Shown here: in pieces, positions 8,539 through 17,743 of the stretch
How positions within the stretch are numbered: position 1 is the stretch's first letter
Layout: each line of letters begins with the position of its first letter
Assembly (NCBI GenBank): GCA_039798265.1
Contig: JBDKGH010000138.1
Span: 16,793-80,792, forward strand
DNA length: 64,000 nt
Source of the DNA: JBDKGH01 sp039798265
Lineage (GTDB): Bacteria; Bacteroidota; Bacteroidia; Flavobacteriales_D; Sanyastnellaceae
Reading direction: 5' to 3'
Program-made: the position numbers and the translations under genes
The notes under the pieces: model-generated
The model's database searches: none
Told to the model about the DNA's origin: nothing
What the model saw: the letters and a program-made list of their open reading frames with translations, nothing else

Positions 8539-11500
8539 TTAAGGACACATTGTTCTTCTTTTCCGGTCAACAAAGAGTTGTCGGAATCCACAAGTAAATT
8601 GGTCCCAGTTGTCAAATTCCTGCTGGTATAGAATACCCACCCCTTGAGTATAGGGTGATTGTTGAGTTGTTATACCGCGGTAGTCATTACTTTCATTGTA
8701 CACCACAAGTCGTATGCGTCCGTCATCGTTGATTTTGTACTCAATGCGAACATCACCGATAACGTTAGATGGCTTTTGATTGGCACTTGTTCCCCGCGAT
8801 ACGCCGAAATTACCACTCAGGGATAGTCTTTCGTTGAACAACTGAGTGCTCAAGGCCAACGCAATTTCTTCATTACTGATATCATCGCCTGGACGGTAAT
8901 TAAATCCGAGGTTAAAGTCATCACTGATTTGACTCAACCAATTGGAGATTTGATTGCTCAGCAATTCCGTACTATTCTCCGTAAAGGCACTATTAGTATT
9001 TCTATCCTTTGTAATAGTAGGTGTAAGCGGGCTAACAAATCGACGGAGTACTAGCAAGGCAAAGGCTTGACGGTTTTTTTCTTGGTCCGTGCTAATGACG
9101 GCGCCTACTCTACTTCTGGTAATTTCATCCACGGTTGGTAGGCTTATTTCAAAACCCACAGCTGGATTAAACATTTTTCCCGTCAAATTCATAACGAGAT
9201 CTACGGGAGTGCGCTGTCCTGATGATTGGGTAACGTCAGGAATGATATCATAAAGAGATGCACTAACCTTGTACACAGCATCAAGATTCAGTTCGCCGCC
9301 GTAAGGATCGCCGTACCACGATATGGTTCCGCCTTGTTTTACTGTAAATTCTTTGTTTACAAGATTCTTCAGCGTGAAAAGGTAATCGCCTTGCTGAAGT
9401 TCAACCACCCCGTACATATTGAAGGTCGAAAGGTTGTTGATCTCCATAGTGATGTTCCCTCTTCCACGTCCGCGCATGACGTCTCCAACAGCTTTGTCAA
9501 ATATGACTTCCATTTGAGCATCTGGTGTTATTTCTAACTGCATATTTAATCGAATGCCCGTTAAATCGAGTGGTCTATCAACTACGGTGGTATCTGCATC
9601 TACAAAGCGAATGAAGTTCTCGAAGGTTTGTTCTTCTGTTGTATTCATCGGCATGGCAAAGCTGGTGCCTGCTTCGGTGCGAAGAGCCATGTCAAACTCC
9701 AATTGATCTTCAAATCCGAATATTCCAACATATCCAGTTGTATATGCTTTTCCGTAATACAACGGATTCTGATCTTCGTTGGTGTTCATGGTGAGCATGG
9801 GCTGCGGCAGGTCGATGATAAAGTCGAAGTTCCAATCGCCAAATGCTTTATGCATAATCTGCCCTGTTACACTTCCCTCATGTCCTTCTTTATCGAGTAT
9901 AGGTACATAGTCGAAGGTGAACATATCAGGACGGATACCAATTTTATTTTTGATTTTATAACTGCAATTCAAATAGTCCACGTAAATGCTGGCGTTATTG
10001 AGATAAGCATCCCCTGTTAGCTCGGGAGCTTCGGGTAAACCAGTAATATGTATGAGTCCTGTTGCTTGTCCGAAAATGGAAAGAACATCTTCACCAATGA
10101 ATGAATTGATAAAGGCCAAATCGAGGTTGTTTACTTTGGCCATAATATCAATAGGCGATTCTTCATTGGAGGGCGTATAATAGCCACCAAAAGAAAGTGG
10201 AATTTGATTGGCCTTTTCTAGCTCACCATCTATGCGCAAACTTTTTATTTGATTGTTCCAACCTGTTTCCAAGCATAAATCGCCAATGGAATAATCATTT
10301 AATTTAAAATTAAGCAATGTCAAATCGGAAGTAAGAATCGTGTTATGGTACACGTTTCTAACGGATGCAATTCCGTTGAGTGAACCGTGAAGTTGGGTGT
10401 CATCGTCCATTAAAGGATTGATATTGTCTAGATCAAACGCACTGAGCAAAATGTTGAGCTCCTGATTTTCATCTTCAGAAATGGCACCTTCAACGGCTAA
10501 ACTTTGATACTTATTTTGAATAACAAAATCACTCACGGCTATGGTGGTGCTATCCACAGAAACAATACCACCCGGAATAAAATTCCATTGTTGTTTGTTG
10601 ACCTCTATGAATCCGCGTCCTGATTTGTAATCGAAATTTTCAAATCCTCGGATAGTAAACACACCGTTTACATCACCTCGGTGCACAGTAGTCGAATCGC
10701 CCCATACCAATGCAGAATAAATAGTGTCCACATCTGTTCGTGTATCGAGTGCAAATGATTTGAATACCAGATTTTCACCAACCGTTAGCGAGTCGCTGCT
10801 TAAGTTCATGTACAGTGATTGGTCAGGTCGGCTAGCATCTACGACTAATCCATCTAATCGATTATCCAAGTATTCTATACTATCAGAGCTAATGGTTATT
10901 TCAAAAAAGCTTTGAGTTTCATCTACATTGAGGGAAAGTGTGGTATTTGGAGCAATAGAGAGGTCAGGAATAAAGATGCCCTGAATTTCAGAAAAATCGA
11001 GTATTTCCAAATTCAGAAGGAATTTTTGCGGAGCATGTGTTTTTAATGGCGGCTTGAAGCTGGGAACTATTTTGGAACTGATATCTAAGAGCGTATTCGA
11101 CATGTTTCGAAAATCAAAATCACCCTCTAGCCTTCCCTGCGCGATATCCGAGTTCAACGTAATCACCAATTCGCCTTTCCGTTCGGCATACAGTTCGAGG
11201 TGATCTAAAAAATATTCTTGATCTGCTGAACAATAAGAGATGTCATCGAGAATTACGCTGCCTTCAATTTTCGCTAAGTCAAATCCTTTACAATCGACAG
11301 TTACATCGCCACTTATCGCACTGTATTCGTAGTCGGGTAAGATGTGCACTCTTTTTAAGTCCAAGTGATCGATATGCGAATTGAAACTGAGCATGGGCTC
11401 AGCGCCATTAAAGTCCACTTGACCATCGAAGTCCATCACCATATTAGGATCATTTACTTGAATGTATCCGTTGAAGAACTCCTTTCTGAATGTTCCTTGG

Positions 11501-12948
11501 GCAGTAATATTTGAATAGTTGTAGCCATTGAGATAAATAGCCGGAATGTCGCCACTAAACTGGGCATCTACTTTTTTAAGATTTAACCCTTTTCCCTCAA
11601 TTTCCAAATTAGAAGTAAGCGGACCGAGAGTAGCATCGCTGTAAAATTGTCCGAGGTTGAAAGCGGTGGTAGCTAGGTTTCCTTTGTAGAAATAGTCATT
11701 TGCGATGGAATCAAAACGAAGGGAAATATCACTCGACACCTCTCCGATCTCGGTGCTTAAATTTCCATACGCAACGAAGTCATTGATGAATCCAGTAAAA
11801 TTTCCAGAGAAATTAATTTGCCCCAAGGTTGCGAAGTTCTCAGGAGTTTTTAAATATTGAAGCGTATCGAACGGAGGAAGCGGAATTTGCTCTAATTCGT
11901 ATTTATTTGAAGTTAGCCTGTTTATGTCTAACGAAATGAATGTTTCATTGATATATGGAAGACCATCCATAGAGAAATCGCCATCGAAGTAACTGTTTTC
12001 ATCGAAGTCGATACGAATATCTTTTCCTTTCAAACTAGCAACTGTTCCGCGCACTTTTCCCGATATTTCAATTCGCTTGTTGAGTCCCTTGAATTCGGGA
12101 GTGAAATAGGCCAGTTCTCCTAACTGCAAAAAGGAATGTTGCAGCTGATGATTCATTTTTACCCGATCCTCAAAGAAGTCGAAGTCGTCGATTGAATTTA
12201 ACTTGAAGCCTAAATTGCCAACGATTTCAGATTGATCAGTGCAGATAAGGGCATCTTTGAATTGAACATCGCCACCAATAATCGAAACATCAGCATCAAA
12301 GTCGTGTAGGTTGAAACCTGACTTTTCTTTTGCTGCCAGGTGTGACAGGTTGCCAATAATCGTATCGCCGTATAAATGAAAATCGCGAATATCCAGTTGA
12401 ACATCTTTAAAGTCGAGATGGTTCCAATCAATACCGAATTCAGTTTGAACGGGACGATTTTCATTGATATACCGTACACGTCCTTCATTAATGCGCAAAT
12501 GCGCGAGATCAACTAGAGTATGAGCACTGGTGTCAGTGGTATCCGCGCCTTGGCTGAAATAGTCAACAATGAAAACGTAATTCAGGTTTTTCTCTCCTTT
12601 ATGTCGAATAATTTGAATATCGGGATTGTCTAACTCGGCTTCACCAATGGATAAAAGCCCGGTTTCTTTATCAATCGTGTAAGTGCGAATATGGATGGCG
12701 GGTATAAAAACAAGGGTATCTCCCTTTTGATCTTCTACATATACATTATTCAAAACAAGACGAGCCCATAGATCGATGGAAACTCCTCCTACCTCTACTT
12801 CGGCGCCCAATTCGGAGGTGAGATAATCGGCAACACGTTGACCTAACCACGTTTGCACAGCTGGAATTCGGACAGCAAAAAACAAGGTGCCGGTAAAAAG
12901 TACCAGTATCACCAGAGTCCATCGCAGTATTTTCCAGAGTTTACGCAT
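8539..12948 (-). CDS. tamB: TamB-like translocation/assembly module protein (DUF490)
   Basis: A giant envelope protein of about 1469 residues. It is anchored by one N-terminal membrane helix (WTLVILVLFTGTLFFAV) and followed by a long series of beta-strand repeats of AsmA/TamB type, such as LTSELGAEVEVGGVSIDL near the start. The C-terminal DUF490 part shows LVMNLTGKMFNPAVGFEI and SNQISNWLSQIS, then a short beta-rich tail. TamB-type proteins bridge inner and outer membranes and carry lipids or assist outer-membrane protein assembly. ATG at 12948 (MRKLWKILRWT) is preferred over the TTG 21 bases upstream because it puts basic residues directly before the anchor. The gene stands alone, divergent from the Lys-rich gene at 13127. 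Confidence 0.9.
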   Translation of the reverse strand: MRKLWKILRWTLVILVLFTGTLFFAVRIPAVQTWLGQRVADYLTSELGAEVEVGGVSIDLWARLVLNNVYVEDQKGDTLVFIPAIHIRTYTIDKETGLLSIGEAELDNPDIQIIRHKGEKNLNYVFIVDYFSQGADTTDTSAHTLVDLAHLRINEGRVRYINENRPVQTEFGIDWNHLDFKDVQLDIRDFHLYGDTIIGNLSHLAAKEKSGFNLHDFDADVSIIGGDVQFKDALICTDQSEIVGNLGFKLNSIDDFDFFEDRVKMNHQLQHSFLQLGELAYFTPEFKGLNKRIEISGKVRGTVASLKGKDIRIDFDENSYFDGDFSMDGLPYINETFISLDINRLTSNKYELEQIPLPPFDTLQYLKTPENFATLGQINFSGNFTGFINDFVAYGNLSTEIGEVSSDISLRFDSIANDYFYKGNLATTAFNLGQFYSDATLGPLTSNLEIEGKGLNLKKVDAQFSGDIPAIYLNGYNYSNITAQGTFRKEFFNGYIQVNDPNMVMDFDGQVDFNGAEPMLSFNSHIDHLDLKRVHILPDYEYSAISGDVTVDCKGFDLAKIEGSVILDDISYCSADQEYFLDHLELYAERKGELVITLNSDIAQGRLEGDFDFRNMSNTLLDISSKIVPSFKPPLKTHAPQKFLLNLEILDFSEIQGIFIPDLSIAPNTTLSLNVDETQSFFEITISSDSIEYLDNRLDGLVVDASRPDQSLYMNLSSDSLTVGENLVFKSFALDTRTDVDTIYSALVWGDSTTVHRGDVNGVFTIRGFENFDYKSGRGFIEVNKQQWNFIPGGIVSVDSTTIAVSDFVIQNKYQSLAVEGAISEDENQELNILLSAFDLDNINPLMDDDTQLHGSLNGIASVRNVYHNTILTSDLTLLNFKLNDYSIGDLCLETGWNNQIKSLRIDGELEKANQIPLSFGGYYTPSNEESPIDIMAKVNNLDLAFINSFIGEDVLSIFGQATGLIHITGLPEAPELTGDAYLNNASIYVDYLNCSYKIKNKIGIRPDMFTFDYVPILDKEGHEGSVTGQIMHKAFGDWNFDFIIDLPQPMLTMNTNEDQNPLYYGKAYTTGYVGIFGFEDQLEFDMALRTEAGTSFAMPMNTTEEQTFENFIRFVDADTTVVDRPLDLTGIRLNMQLEITPDAQMEVIFDKAVGDVMRGRGRGNITMEINNLSTFNMYGVVELQQGDYLFTLKNLVNKEFTVKQGGTISWYGDPYGGELNLDAVYKVSASLYDIIPDVTQSSGQRTPVDLVMNLTGKMFNPAVGFEISLPTVDEITRSRVGAVISTDQEKNRQAFALLVLRRFVSPLTPTITKDRNTNSAFTENSTELLSNQISNWLSQISDDFNLGFNYRPGDDISNEEIALALSTQLFNERLSLSGNFGVSRGTSANQKPSNVIGDVRIEYKINDDGRIRLVVYNESNDYRGITTQQSPYTQGVGILYQQEFDNWDQFTCGFRQLFVDRKRRTMCP

Positions 12949-13126
12949 GCAATTTTTCCAAGTTTGCAAAATAACATGTGCGCCACTCTAAAAACCATGC
13001 CTGCGTGGAAGATTTTAACTTTTACTTGTTACCTGTTTCCAATGTTAAGTTTTTGGAGATGAGAGGCTATATGCCCTATCCATCTCTACCTTTACTTCAA
13101 ATTTGAATAACGAAACACGTGTAGTT

Positions 13127-13396
13127 ATGTCTAAAGACAAAAAAGTGAAAAAGAAAGAATCAAAGAAGGACGCCTTAAGCGGAGCCTTTATTGTGAGTTA
13201 CAATCAAGAGGATATCTATCTTCTTTTGGCCTTTGCAGAAAAGTTAGGAATGGGCTTCAGCGAGTTATCTGACGAAGAATGCAAAATGCTTATGGAGCCG
13301 GAAAAAGAAGCAAAAAAAGAAAAAGCTGAAAAAGTAGATAAAAAGAAAGAAAAAAAGGAGACTTCTAAAAAGGTTAAAACAACCCCCAAGAAGTAA
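13127..13396 (+). CDS. Small protein with Lys/Glu-rich tail, unrecognised
   Basis: An 89-residue protein from ATG at 13127 (MSKDKKVKKKESKKDALSG); an in-frame TTG at 13103 is a less likely start. A short core (about residues 18-58, GAFIVSYNQEDIYLLLAFAEK then LGMGFSELSDEE) is flanked by a basic head and a Lys/Glu/Thr-rich tail of about 30 residues, coded by a purine-rich stretch at about 13300-13390. The tail resembles nucleic-acid-binding or flexible linker tails, but no family is recognised. The gene abuts the convergent DsbA-like gene with no bases between the two stops. Confidence 0.65.
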   Translation: MSKDKKVKKKESKKDALSGAFIVSYNQEDIYLLLAFAEKLGMGFSELSDEECKMLMEPEKEAKKEKAEKVDKKKEKKETSKKVKTTPKK

Positions 13397-14044
13397 TTAG
13401 GCTTCTACTTTTCCTAAAATTTCTTTGATCGACTGCTCCATTATTTCAAAGGGCATATAACCTTTTGAAATAATGTGCAGTCGATTATTGTTTTTGAGCA
13501 AAAGCATCGGGTAAGAAGTGATGCCCAAGGATAAAATAAAATCTTGATTTTTTTTTTGGGTCATTTCCACCAAGGTGCTATTCATGAAATAGAATAGATA
13601 CTCACCATCCATTCCCAATTCATAGAACCATCCGAGGTAAGCACTATTGTCTGAAAGGTTTTTTCCCTCCACGAAGAATTTATGCTGGAAAAAAATCAGC
13701 GACTCCAGAGCGCGAGACGGATAGTACTTTTGAATAGCAACAATGGCTTTGCTGAGTTCAACACCATCACAACCTTTAAACGAGTCTGATAATATGTTTT
13801 GGCTGAACTTCTCTCCTATTTTGATGTCAGAAAGTTGGTCTCCTTGTTTATGAACTTCTTTACACAAATCTATAAATGCTTGGTGCTGCTGTTCGAGTTG
13901 ATGGGGCGGTACATCGGCAGTAAGCAGTTGCAACGGGATATTGGACTCGAGTTTTGAAAGTAATTTCTTCAAAGAGTCGTTAAAGGCATATGTCCATCCG
14001 CACAGACCTTGATGGACATAAATGAGCTCACATGAACTTTGCAT
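13397..14044 (-). CDS. DsbA-family thioredoxin-fold protein lacking the second active-site Cys
   Basis: A 215-residue protein of the DsbA/FrnE type. The usual opening (a strand ending in CGWCY) appears as GLCGWTYAF (Cys at about residue 15), so the resolving Cys is replaced by Thr. A helical insert follows, then the thioredoxin cis-Pro segment GITSYPMLLLKNN (about 176-188) and a C-terminal helix. No signal peptide is visible, which points to the cytoplasm. With only one active-site Cys it cannot do classical disulfide exchange alone; a glutathione-transferase-like, isomerase or chaperone role is possible (inference). Confidence 0.75.
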   Translation of the reverse strand: MQSSCELIYVHQGLCGWTYAFNDSLKKLLSKLESNIPLQLLTADVPPHQLEQQHQAFIDLCKEVHKQGDQLSDIKIGEKFSQNILSDSFKGCDGVELSKAIVAIQKYYPSRALESLIFFQHKFFVEGKNLSDNSAYLGWFYELGMDGEYLFYFMNSTLVEMTQKKNQDFILSLGITSYPMLLLKNNNRLHIISKGYMPFEIMEQSIKEILGKVEA

Positions 14045-14152
14045 CGCAGTGTGGTTTAGTAGTCTAAAATCTAAAACAGAATTAAATCAAAGGGGTAACC
14101 TTCTGATTTAGAATCAAAGAAATATTAACTTCGCGTTTAGTTGAAAGTAGTT

Positions 14153-14467
14153 ATGGAAAAAGAACATCAAAATTTAAGCCAAGGGCAATGGGTTGCACTG
14201 CTTTCTTACTGCTGGATTCCCGGCTGGATTATAGCGGCCTTGATCAATCAAAACAAGCATTCAGAATTCGGAATCTTCCATTTGAGGCAGGGTTTGGGCT
14301 TGTTACTACTTACCTTCATATTGTTTTTTGTAGTCCGATTTCGATTGATTGTAGTGGGTATTTATTTGGTATTTGCCGTACTTGGAATATCGAGTTCGTT
14401 GTCCAATAAACTGAATGGTGTTCCTGTATTTGGAAATTTATTCGATTCTTGGTTCAAATCACTTTAA
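14153..14467 (+). CDS. Small inner-membrane protein, DUF4870-like
   Basis: A 104-residue protein from ATG at 14153 (MEKEHQNLSQGQWVALLSY). It has a short polar head, a hydrophobic turn (CWIPGWIIAALINQNKHSEF) and two to three membrane segments, with FHLRQGLGLLLL in the middle, which resembles the FHA/RQ motif of DUF4870/Tic20-like proteins. Function unknown. It ends 9 bases before the phosphatase gene, so the two are likely cotranscribed. An imperfect -7 box (TAACTTCG at 14126) lies 20 bases before the ATG. Confidence 0.65.
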   Translation: MEKEHQNLSQGQWVALLSYCWIPGWIIAALINQNKHSEFGIFHLRQGLGLLLLTFILFFVVRFRLIVVGIYLVFAVLGISSSLSNKLNGVPVFGNLFDSWFKSL

Positions 14468-14476
14468 ATTGGCACA

Positions 14477-14941
14477 ATGAAGGTATTAATGGTTTGCCTA
14501 GGGAATATTTGCCGCTCTCCAATGGCGGAGGGTGTTTTGCGGCATGTGGCTCAAGAAGCCAACTTTCCAATTCAAGTTGATTCGTGTGGAACATCGCGAT
14601 TTCATGTTGGAGAAAATCCAGATAAAAGAGCAATTGCCTGCTTGAGTAAAAAAGGAATCTCTATCGAGCATCTTCAAGCGCGCCAATTTTCCACGAACGA
14701 TTTTGATCAATTTGATTATATCTATGTCATGGACAAAACCAATTTAGAAGACATTCAAAAATTGGCCGAGTCTGAGGAGCAGCGAAACAAAGTATGCCTG
14801 TGGATGAATGCGGTAGAAAGAACCAATGAGTCTGTTCCCGATCCTTATTATGGCGGCGAAGAAGAATTTGAGCATGTTTATCGAATGCTCTCGACTAATG
14901 CTAAAAAATTAGTTGAATCGTGGATCAATAAGGGCCTTTGA
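14477..14941 (+). CDS. Low-molecular-weight protein-tyrosine phosphatase
   Basis: A 154-residue cytoplasmic phosphatase. The phosphate-binding loop CLGNICRS (nucleophile Cys7, Arg13) is at the very N-terminus and the general acid is in VPDPYYGG (Asp at about 122), both standard for the family and at the expected spacing. In bacteria these enzymes remove phosphate from tyrosine kinases of exopolysaccharide export, or from other substrates including phospho-arginine; no such kinase is in the window. It lies 9 bases after the small membrane protein gene, and the arginase ATG follows 26 bases after its stop. Confidence 0.93.
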   Translation: MKVLMVCLGNICRSPMAEGVLRHVAQEANFPIQVDSCGTSRFHVGENPDKRAIACLSKKGISIEHLQARQFSTNDFDQFDYIYVMDKTNLEDIQKLAESEEQRNKVCLWMNAVERTNESVPDPYYGGEEEFEHVYRMLSTNAKKLVESWINKGL

Positions 14942-14952
14942 TACCGATACCA

Positions 14953-14960
14953 TATCTTTG
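14953..14960 (+). promoter_or_regulatory. Possible -7 box of the arginase promoter
   Basis: TATCTTTG is a perfect TAnnTTTG, only 7 bases before the arginase ATG at 14967, so a transcript starting here would be nearly leaderless. No TTG sits at 17-23 bases, so read-through from the phosphatase gene is an equal possibility. Confidence 0.35.
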
Positions 14961-14966
14961 CGACCT

Positions 14967-15929
14967 ATGTCAGTCAAGAAAGCTAAAAATATTCGTTTGA
15001 TCGAAGTTCCTTCTGAGGTTGGTGCTGGTACCCGAGGTGCAAGCCTCGGTGTAGAAGCTGTGAAAATTGCCGCATTGGACTTTAGATCTGACTTTTTTAA
15101 GAAATATCGCAGCATTGTTATTCCAAATGATAATGCAGCACTCTTCGGAAATCCGGGCAACCGCTACGCGAAATACATTCGAAGTGTTCTCAAAATGTAC
15201 GAACGTATCGGTGCAGCTGTTCGTGATACCTTGCGCGATCAGAAGTTCCCGCTTCTAATCTCTGGTGATCATAGCAGTGCTGGCGGTACTATCGCTGGTA
15301 TTAAAATGGCTTATCCGGAGTCTCGCCTAGGCATAATCTGGATCGATGCTCACGCAGATCTTCATTCCCCTTACACCACTCCTAGTGGAAACATGCATGG
15401 TATGCCATTGGCTGCGGCCTTAAACGAGGATAACATTGAAGAAAAAGTAAATGACCTCGATTACGAAACCATCGAATTGTGGGAAATGCTCAAGAGTGTA
15501 GGTGACATTGTTCCAAAAGCCGAATACCGCGATTTGGTTTACGTTACACTCCGCGATTTTGAAGAACAAGAAGCGGCTATTATCAAGCAAAACAAAGTAA
15601 AGGTTGTTAGCACCAACGAATTGAGAAAGACGGGTGTTACCAAACTTTCTCGCGAGATTTTAAAGTATCTTTCTGGTTGTGATAAAATCTACATCAGTTT
15701 TGATGTGGACTCTATGGATCCAAGTATCTCCCGCGGAACTGGTACGCCTGTTAAAGGCGGAATCAATGAGCGTGAAGCAGCTGATTTAATTTTGGAGTTA
15801 ATTCAAAATGAACGCGTGTGCTGTCTTGAGTTTACGGAGGTGAATCCAACCTTGGATAGCGAAAACGTAATGGCCGAGACTGTATTTGAGATTCTCCAAA
15901 AAGTAGCTCGTCAGGTAGAAATTATCTAA
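14967..15929 (+). CDS. Arginase-family ureohydrolase
   Basis: A 320-residue enzyme of the arginase/agmatinase/formimidoylglutamase family, hydrolysing a guanidino group with a two-manganese centre. All metal motifs are present in order: SGDHSSAGG, WIDAHADLHSP and SFDVDSMDPSISRGTGTPV. The length and the GTRGASLGVEAV entry segment favour arginase (arginine to ornithine plus urea), but agmatinase cannot be excluded by eye. ATG at 14967 (MSVKKAKNIRLIEV) is chosen; an earlier in-frame start would lie inside the phosphatase gene. Its stop overlaps that of the convergent RNase Z gene in the motif CTAA. Confidence 0.88.
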   Translation: MSVKKAKNIRLIEVPSEVGAGTRGASLGVEAVKIAALDFRSDFFKKYRSIVIPNDNAALFGNPGNRYAKYIRSVLKMYERIGAAVRDTLRDQKFPLLISGDHSSAGGTIAGIKMAYPESRLGIIWIDAHADLHSPYTTPSGNMHGMPLAAALNEDNIEEKVNDLDYETIELWEMLKSVGDIVPKAEYRDLVYVTLRDFEEQEAAIIKQNKVKVVSTNELRKTGVTKLSREILKYLSGCDKIYISFDVDSMDPSISRGTGTPVKGGINEREAADLILELIQNERVCCLEFTEVNPTLDSENVMAETVFEILQKVARQVEII

Positions 15930-16861
15930 TCTTTTATTTCAATCACCTCGCCTACTTGGAAGTTTAATCCTTCGTCGGCAAGCAATACCCGTGGAAATAT
16001 TTCTTCCGCTTCTCGCTTGAAGGATTCCTCCTCTTTGTATCGACTACTATAATGCCCCAGCAATAATTCCAATACTTGCGCTTTTTGGGCGATCGATGCC
16101 GCTTGTTTTGCCGTGCTGTGAAAAGTGACTTTCGCTCGTTCTAACTCGGTTTCCAAAAAAGTGGATTCGTGATAAAGCAGGTCCACCTCTTTTACACGCT
16201 CTATCAAATCTTCTTTGTAGGCCGTGTCTGAGCAATAAGCATATGCCCGCGACTTGATTGGAGGCCAGCACGCTTCTTCGGCGCTGATGATCTTTCCATT
16301 TTCGAGTTCGGCCTCTTCTCCTTTTTTCAGTTTGATGATATGAGAGGGCAGTAATTTGTACTCTTTTATTTTATCCTTTTTTACTCGAAGCGGAAAGGGT
16401 TTTTCTCGAAATAAAAAACCGGTGCATTCGATGCGATGCTTGAGCGGTAAACTTTCTATAGTTAAAGTTCCATCTTCAAAAAGAAGCTGCTGTTCTTTGG
16501 GATTTGTAGCATGAAAAACAATTGGGAAATTCAGGTACGTATCCGACAGCTTTAAATTGATGTCGATTAGCGTTTGTAAATCCGCAGGACCATAAACATG
16601 TAATTCCGATTTTCTACCCAATAAATGAAAACTACTGATGAGGCCTACAAGCCCTAAGTAGTGATCGCCGTGAAGATGTGAAATGAAGATGTGATTGATG
16701 CGCTGAAATTTGATTTTGAATTTGCGCAATTGAATTTGTGTTCCTTCACCACAGTCAACTAAAAACAACTTATCATGAACATTTACCACTTGAGCAGTGG
16801 GATTGTGCTTTGTGGTGGGAGTTGCGGCTCCGCAACCGAGTATGGTTACATCAAATGTCAT
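15926..16861 (-). CDS. rnz: Ribonuclease Z (tRNase Z)
   Basis: A 311-residue metallo-beta-lactamase-fold endonuclease that cuts tRNA precursors at the 3' end. The zinc motif HLHGDH is at residues 62-67, with CGEGTQIQLRK before it and the C-terminal histidines in LLYHESTF and LLGHYSSRY. Normal length for bacterial RNase Z. ATG at 16861 (MTFDVTILGCGAATP) is preferred over the TTG 21 bases upstream, since the family starts with exactly this strand. It lies downstream of a terminator closing the T9SS gene, so it has its own promoter or depends on weak read-through. Confidence 0.95.
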   Translation of the reverse strand: MTFDVTILGCGAATPTTKHNPTAQVVNVHDKLFLVDCGEGTQIQLRKFKIKFQRINHIFISHLHGDHYLGLVGLISSFHLLGRKSELHVYGPADLQTLIDINLKLSDTYLNFPIVFHATNPKEQQLLFEDGTLTIESLPLKHRIECTGFLFREKPFPLRVKKDKIKEYKLLPSHIIKLKKGEEAELENGKIISAEEACWPPIKSRAYAYCSDTAYKEDLIERVKEVDLLYHESTFLETELERAKVTFHSTAKQAASIAQKAQVLELLLGHYSSRYKEEESFKREAEEIFPRVLLADEGLNFQVGEVIEIKD

Positions 16862-16880
16862 GAGTGGGATAAATATAGGC

Positions 16881-16915
16881 AATAAAAGAAAAAGCCTTCT
16901 CGTGGGAGAAGGCTT
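16881..16915 (-). terminator. Rho-independent terminator of the T9SS cargo gene
   Basis: A perfect 10-pair stem (AAGCCTTCTC with GAGAAGGCTT) and 4-base loop. On the minus strand it is followed by a T-rich run (TTTTTCTTTTATT). It sits 20 bases past the stop at 16936. Confidence 0.85.
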
Positions 16916-16935
16916 CTATTCTTTTTGGTCAACGA

Positions 16936-17736
16936 TTAGTGTTGAACGATCAATCTTTTAGTCAACTTACGATCACCCGATTGGATGGTATACAAATAGA
17001 TACCATTTGATAATTCGTTGGTGTTGATTTTGTGCGTGTTGATACCTTTTTTGGCGCTCAACTTACGATCGATTTTTTTCTCACCTACAAGATTGAAGAT
17101 GGTCAGCTGCACATCACCATTTGAAGGTAAGCTATACTCGATTTGAGTGTATTCACTTGCTGGGTTTGGGTAGTTTTGAGAAACACCAAACTCATAATTA
17201 ACTTCAGCTTCTTCTACGCTATTCGGATCCAATACATCAAATGTGAAATTGGTGAATTGGTAAGGGTAAGCAATGGTTTGACCAAATATGGTGGTGAAAA
17301 CGCGTACATAAATTTTAGCAGGAAAAGAACCCGCAACTGTAGGAACACCAGTAATATCTCCGCAGTAATTGCCTCCTCCGAGGAAAACACAAGGATTTGG
17401 AGAAACACCACTATTGTTGCACGAAACAGATAAACCGATTGAAGATACGTTGATGTCAGCTACTCCGTTGAATACGGTGATACTGTCCAATGCTAGTGAA
17501 TCGATATTCGCTGAAGGCAACGTGGCATTGATGTCCTGCGCGTTGGTAGGAGCTTTCACATAAATAACGTCGGCGAAATAAACACCGAGGTAGGCGGTTT
17601 CAAAGGTTTCACCTAGAGCAGGATTTGGGCTTACACCATAAGTGAGCGTTCCCCAATCGTAATCAGCAGGATTACATTGAGCCATGGCTCCTCCGAGAAT
17701 AGCGAAACTGGCGAGAGTGAGTAGTGATTTTTTCAT
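16936..17736 (-). CDS. Secreted protein with T9SS type A sorting domain
   Basis: A 266-residue exported protein: signal peptide ending GGAMAQ, a Cys-containing body (about 20-175), and a type IX C-terminal sorting domain (from about 185: SQNYPNPASEYTQIEYSLP, NLVGEKKIDRK, LSNGIYLYTIQ, ending LTKRLIVQH). Such proteins cross the outer membrane by T9SS and are often attached to the cell surface. The body is not recognised. It starts 7 bases after the STAS gene, so the two probably share a transcript, an unusual pairing of a cytoplasmic regulator with a surface protein. A strong terminator follows. Confidence 0.85.
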   Translation of the reverse strand: MKKSLLTLASFAILGGAMAQCNPADYDWGTLTYGVSPNPALGETFETAYLGVYFADVIYVKAPTNAQDINATLPSANIDSLALDSITVFNGVADINVSSIGLSVSCNNSGVSPNPCVFLGGGNYCGDITGVPTVAGSFPAKIYVRVFTTIFGQTIAYPYQFTNFTFDVLDPNSVEEAEVNYEFGVSQNYPNPASEYTQIEYSLPSNGDVQLTIFNLVGEKKIDRKLSAKKGINTHKINTNELSNGIYLYTIQSGDRKLTKRLIVQH

Positions 17737-17743
17737 ATGATAA

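Noticed and set aside
8433..8615. Minus-strand frame of 60 codons across the tamB end
   Set aside because: It overlaps the end of tamB in another frame and has no start context; treated as a shadow.
9226..10020. Plus-strand frames of 103 and 130 codons inside tamB
   Set aside because: Cys/His/Ile-rich translations without motifs, antisense to a clear gene; shadows.
13111..13126. CACGTG palindrome (GAAACACGTGTAGTT) before the Lys-rich gene, looked at as a parS or operator
   Set aside because: The flanks do not fit parS and a 6-8-base palindrome is expected by chance.
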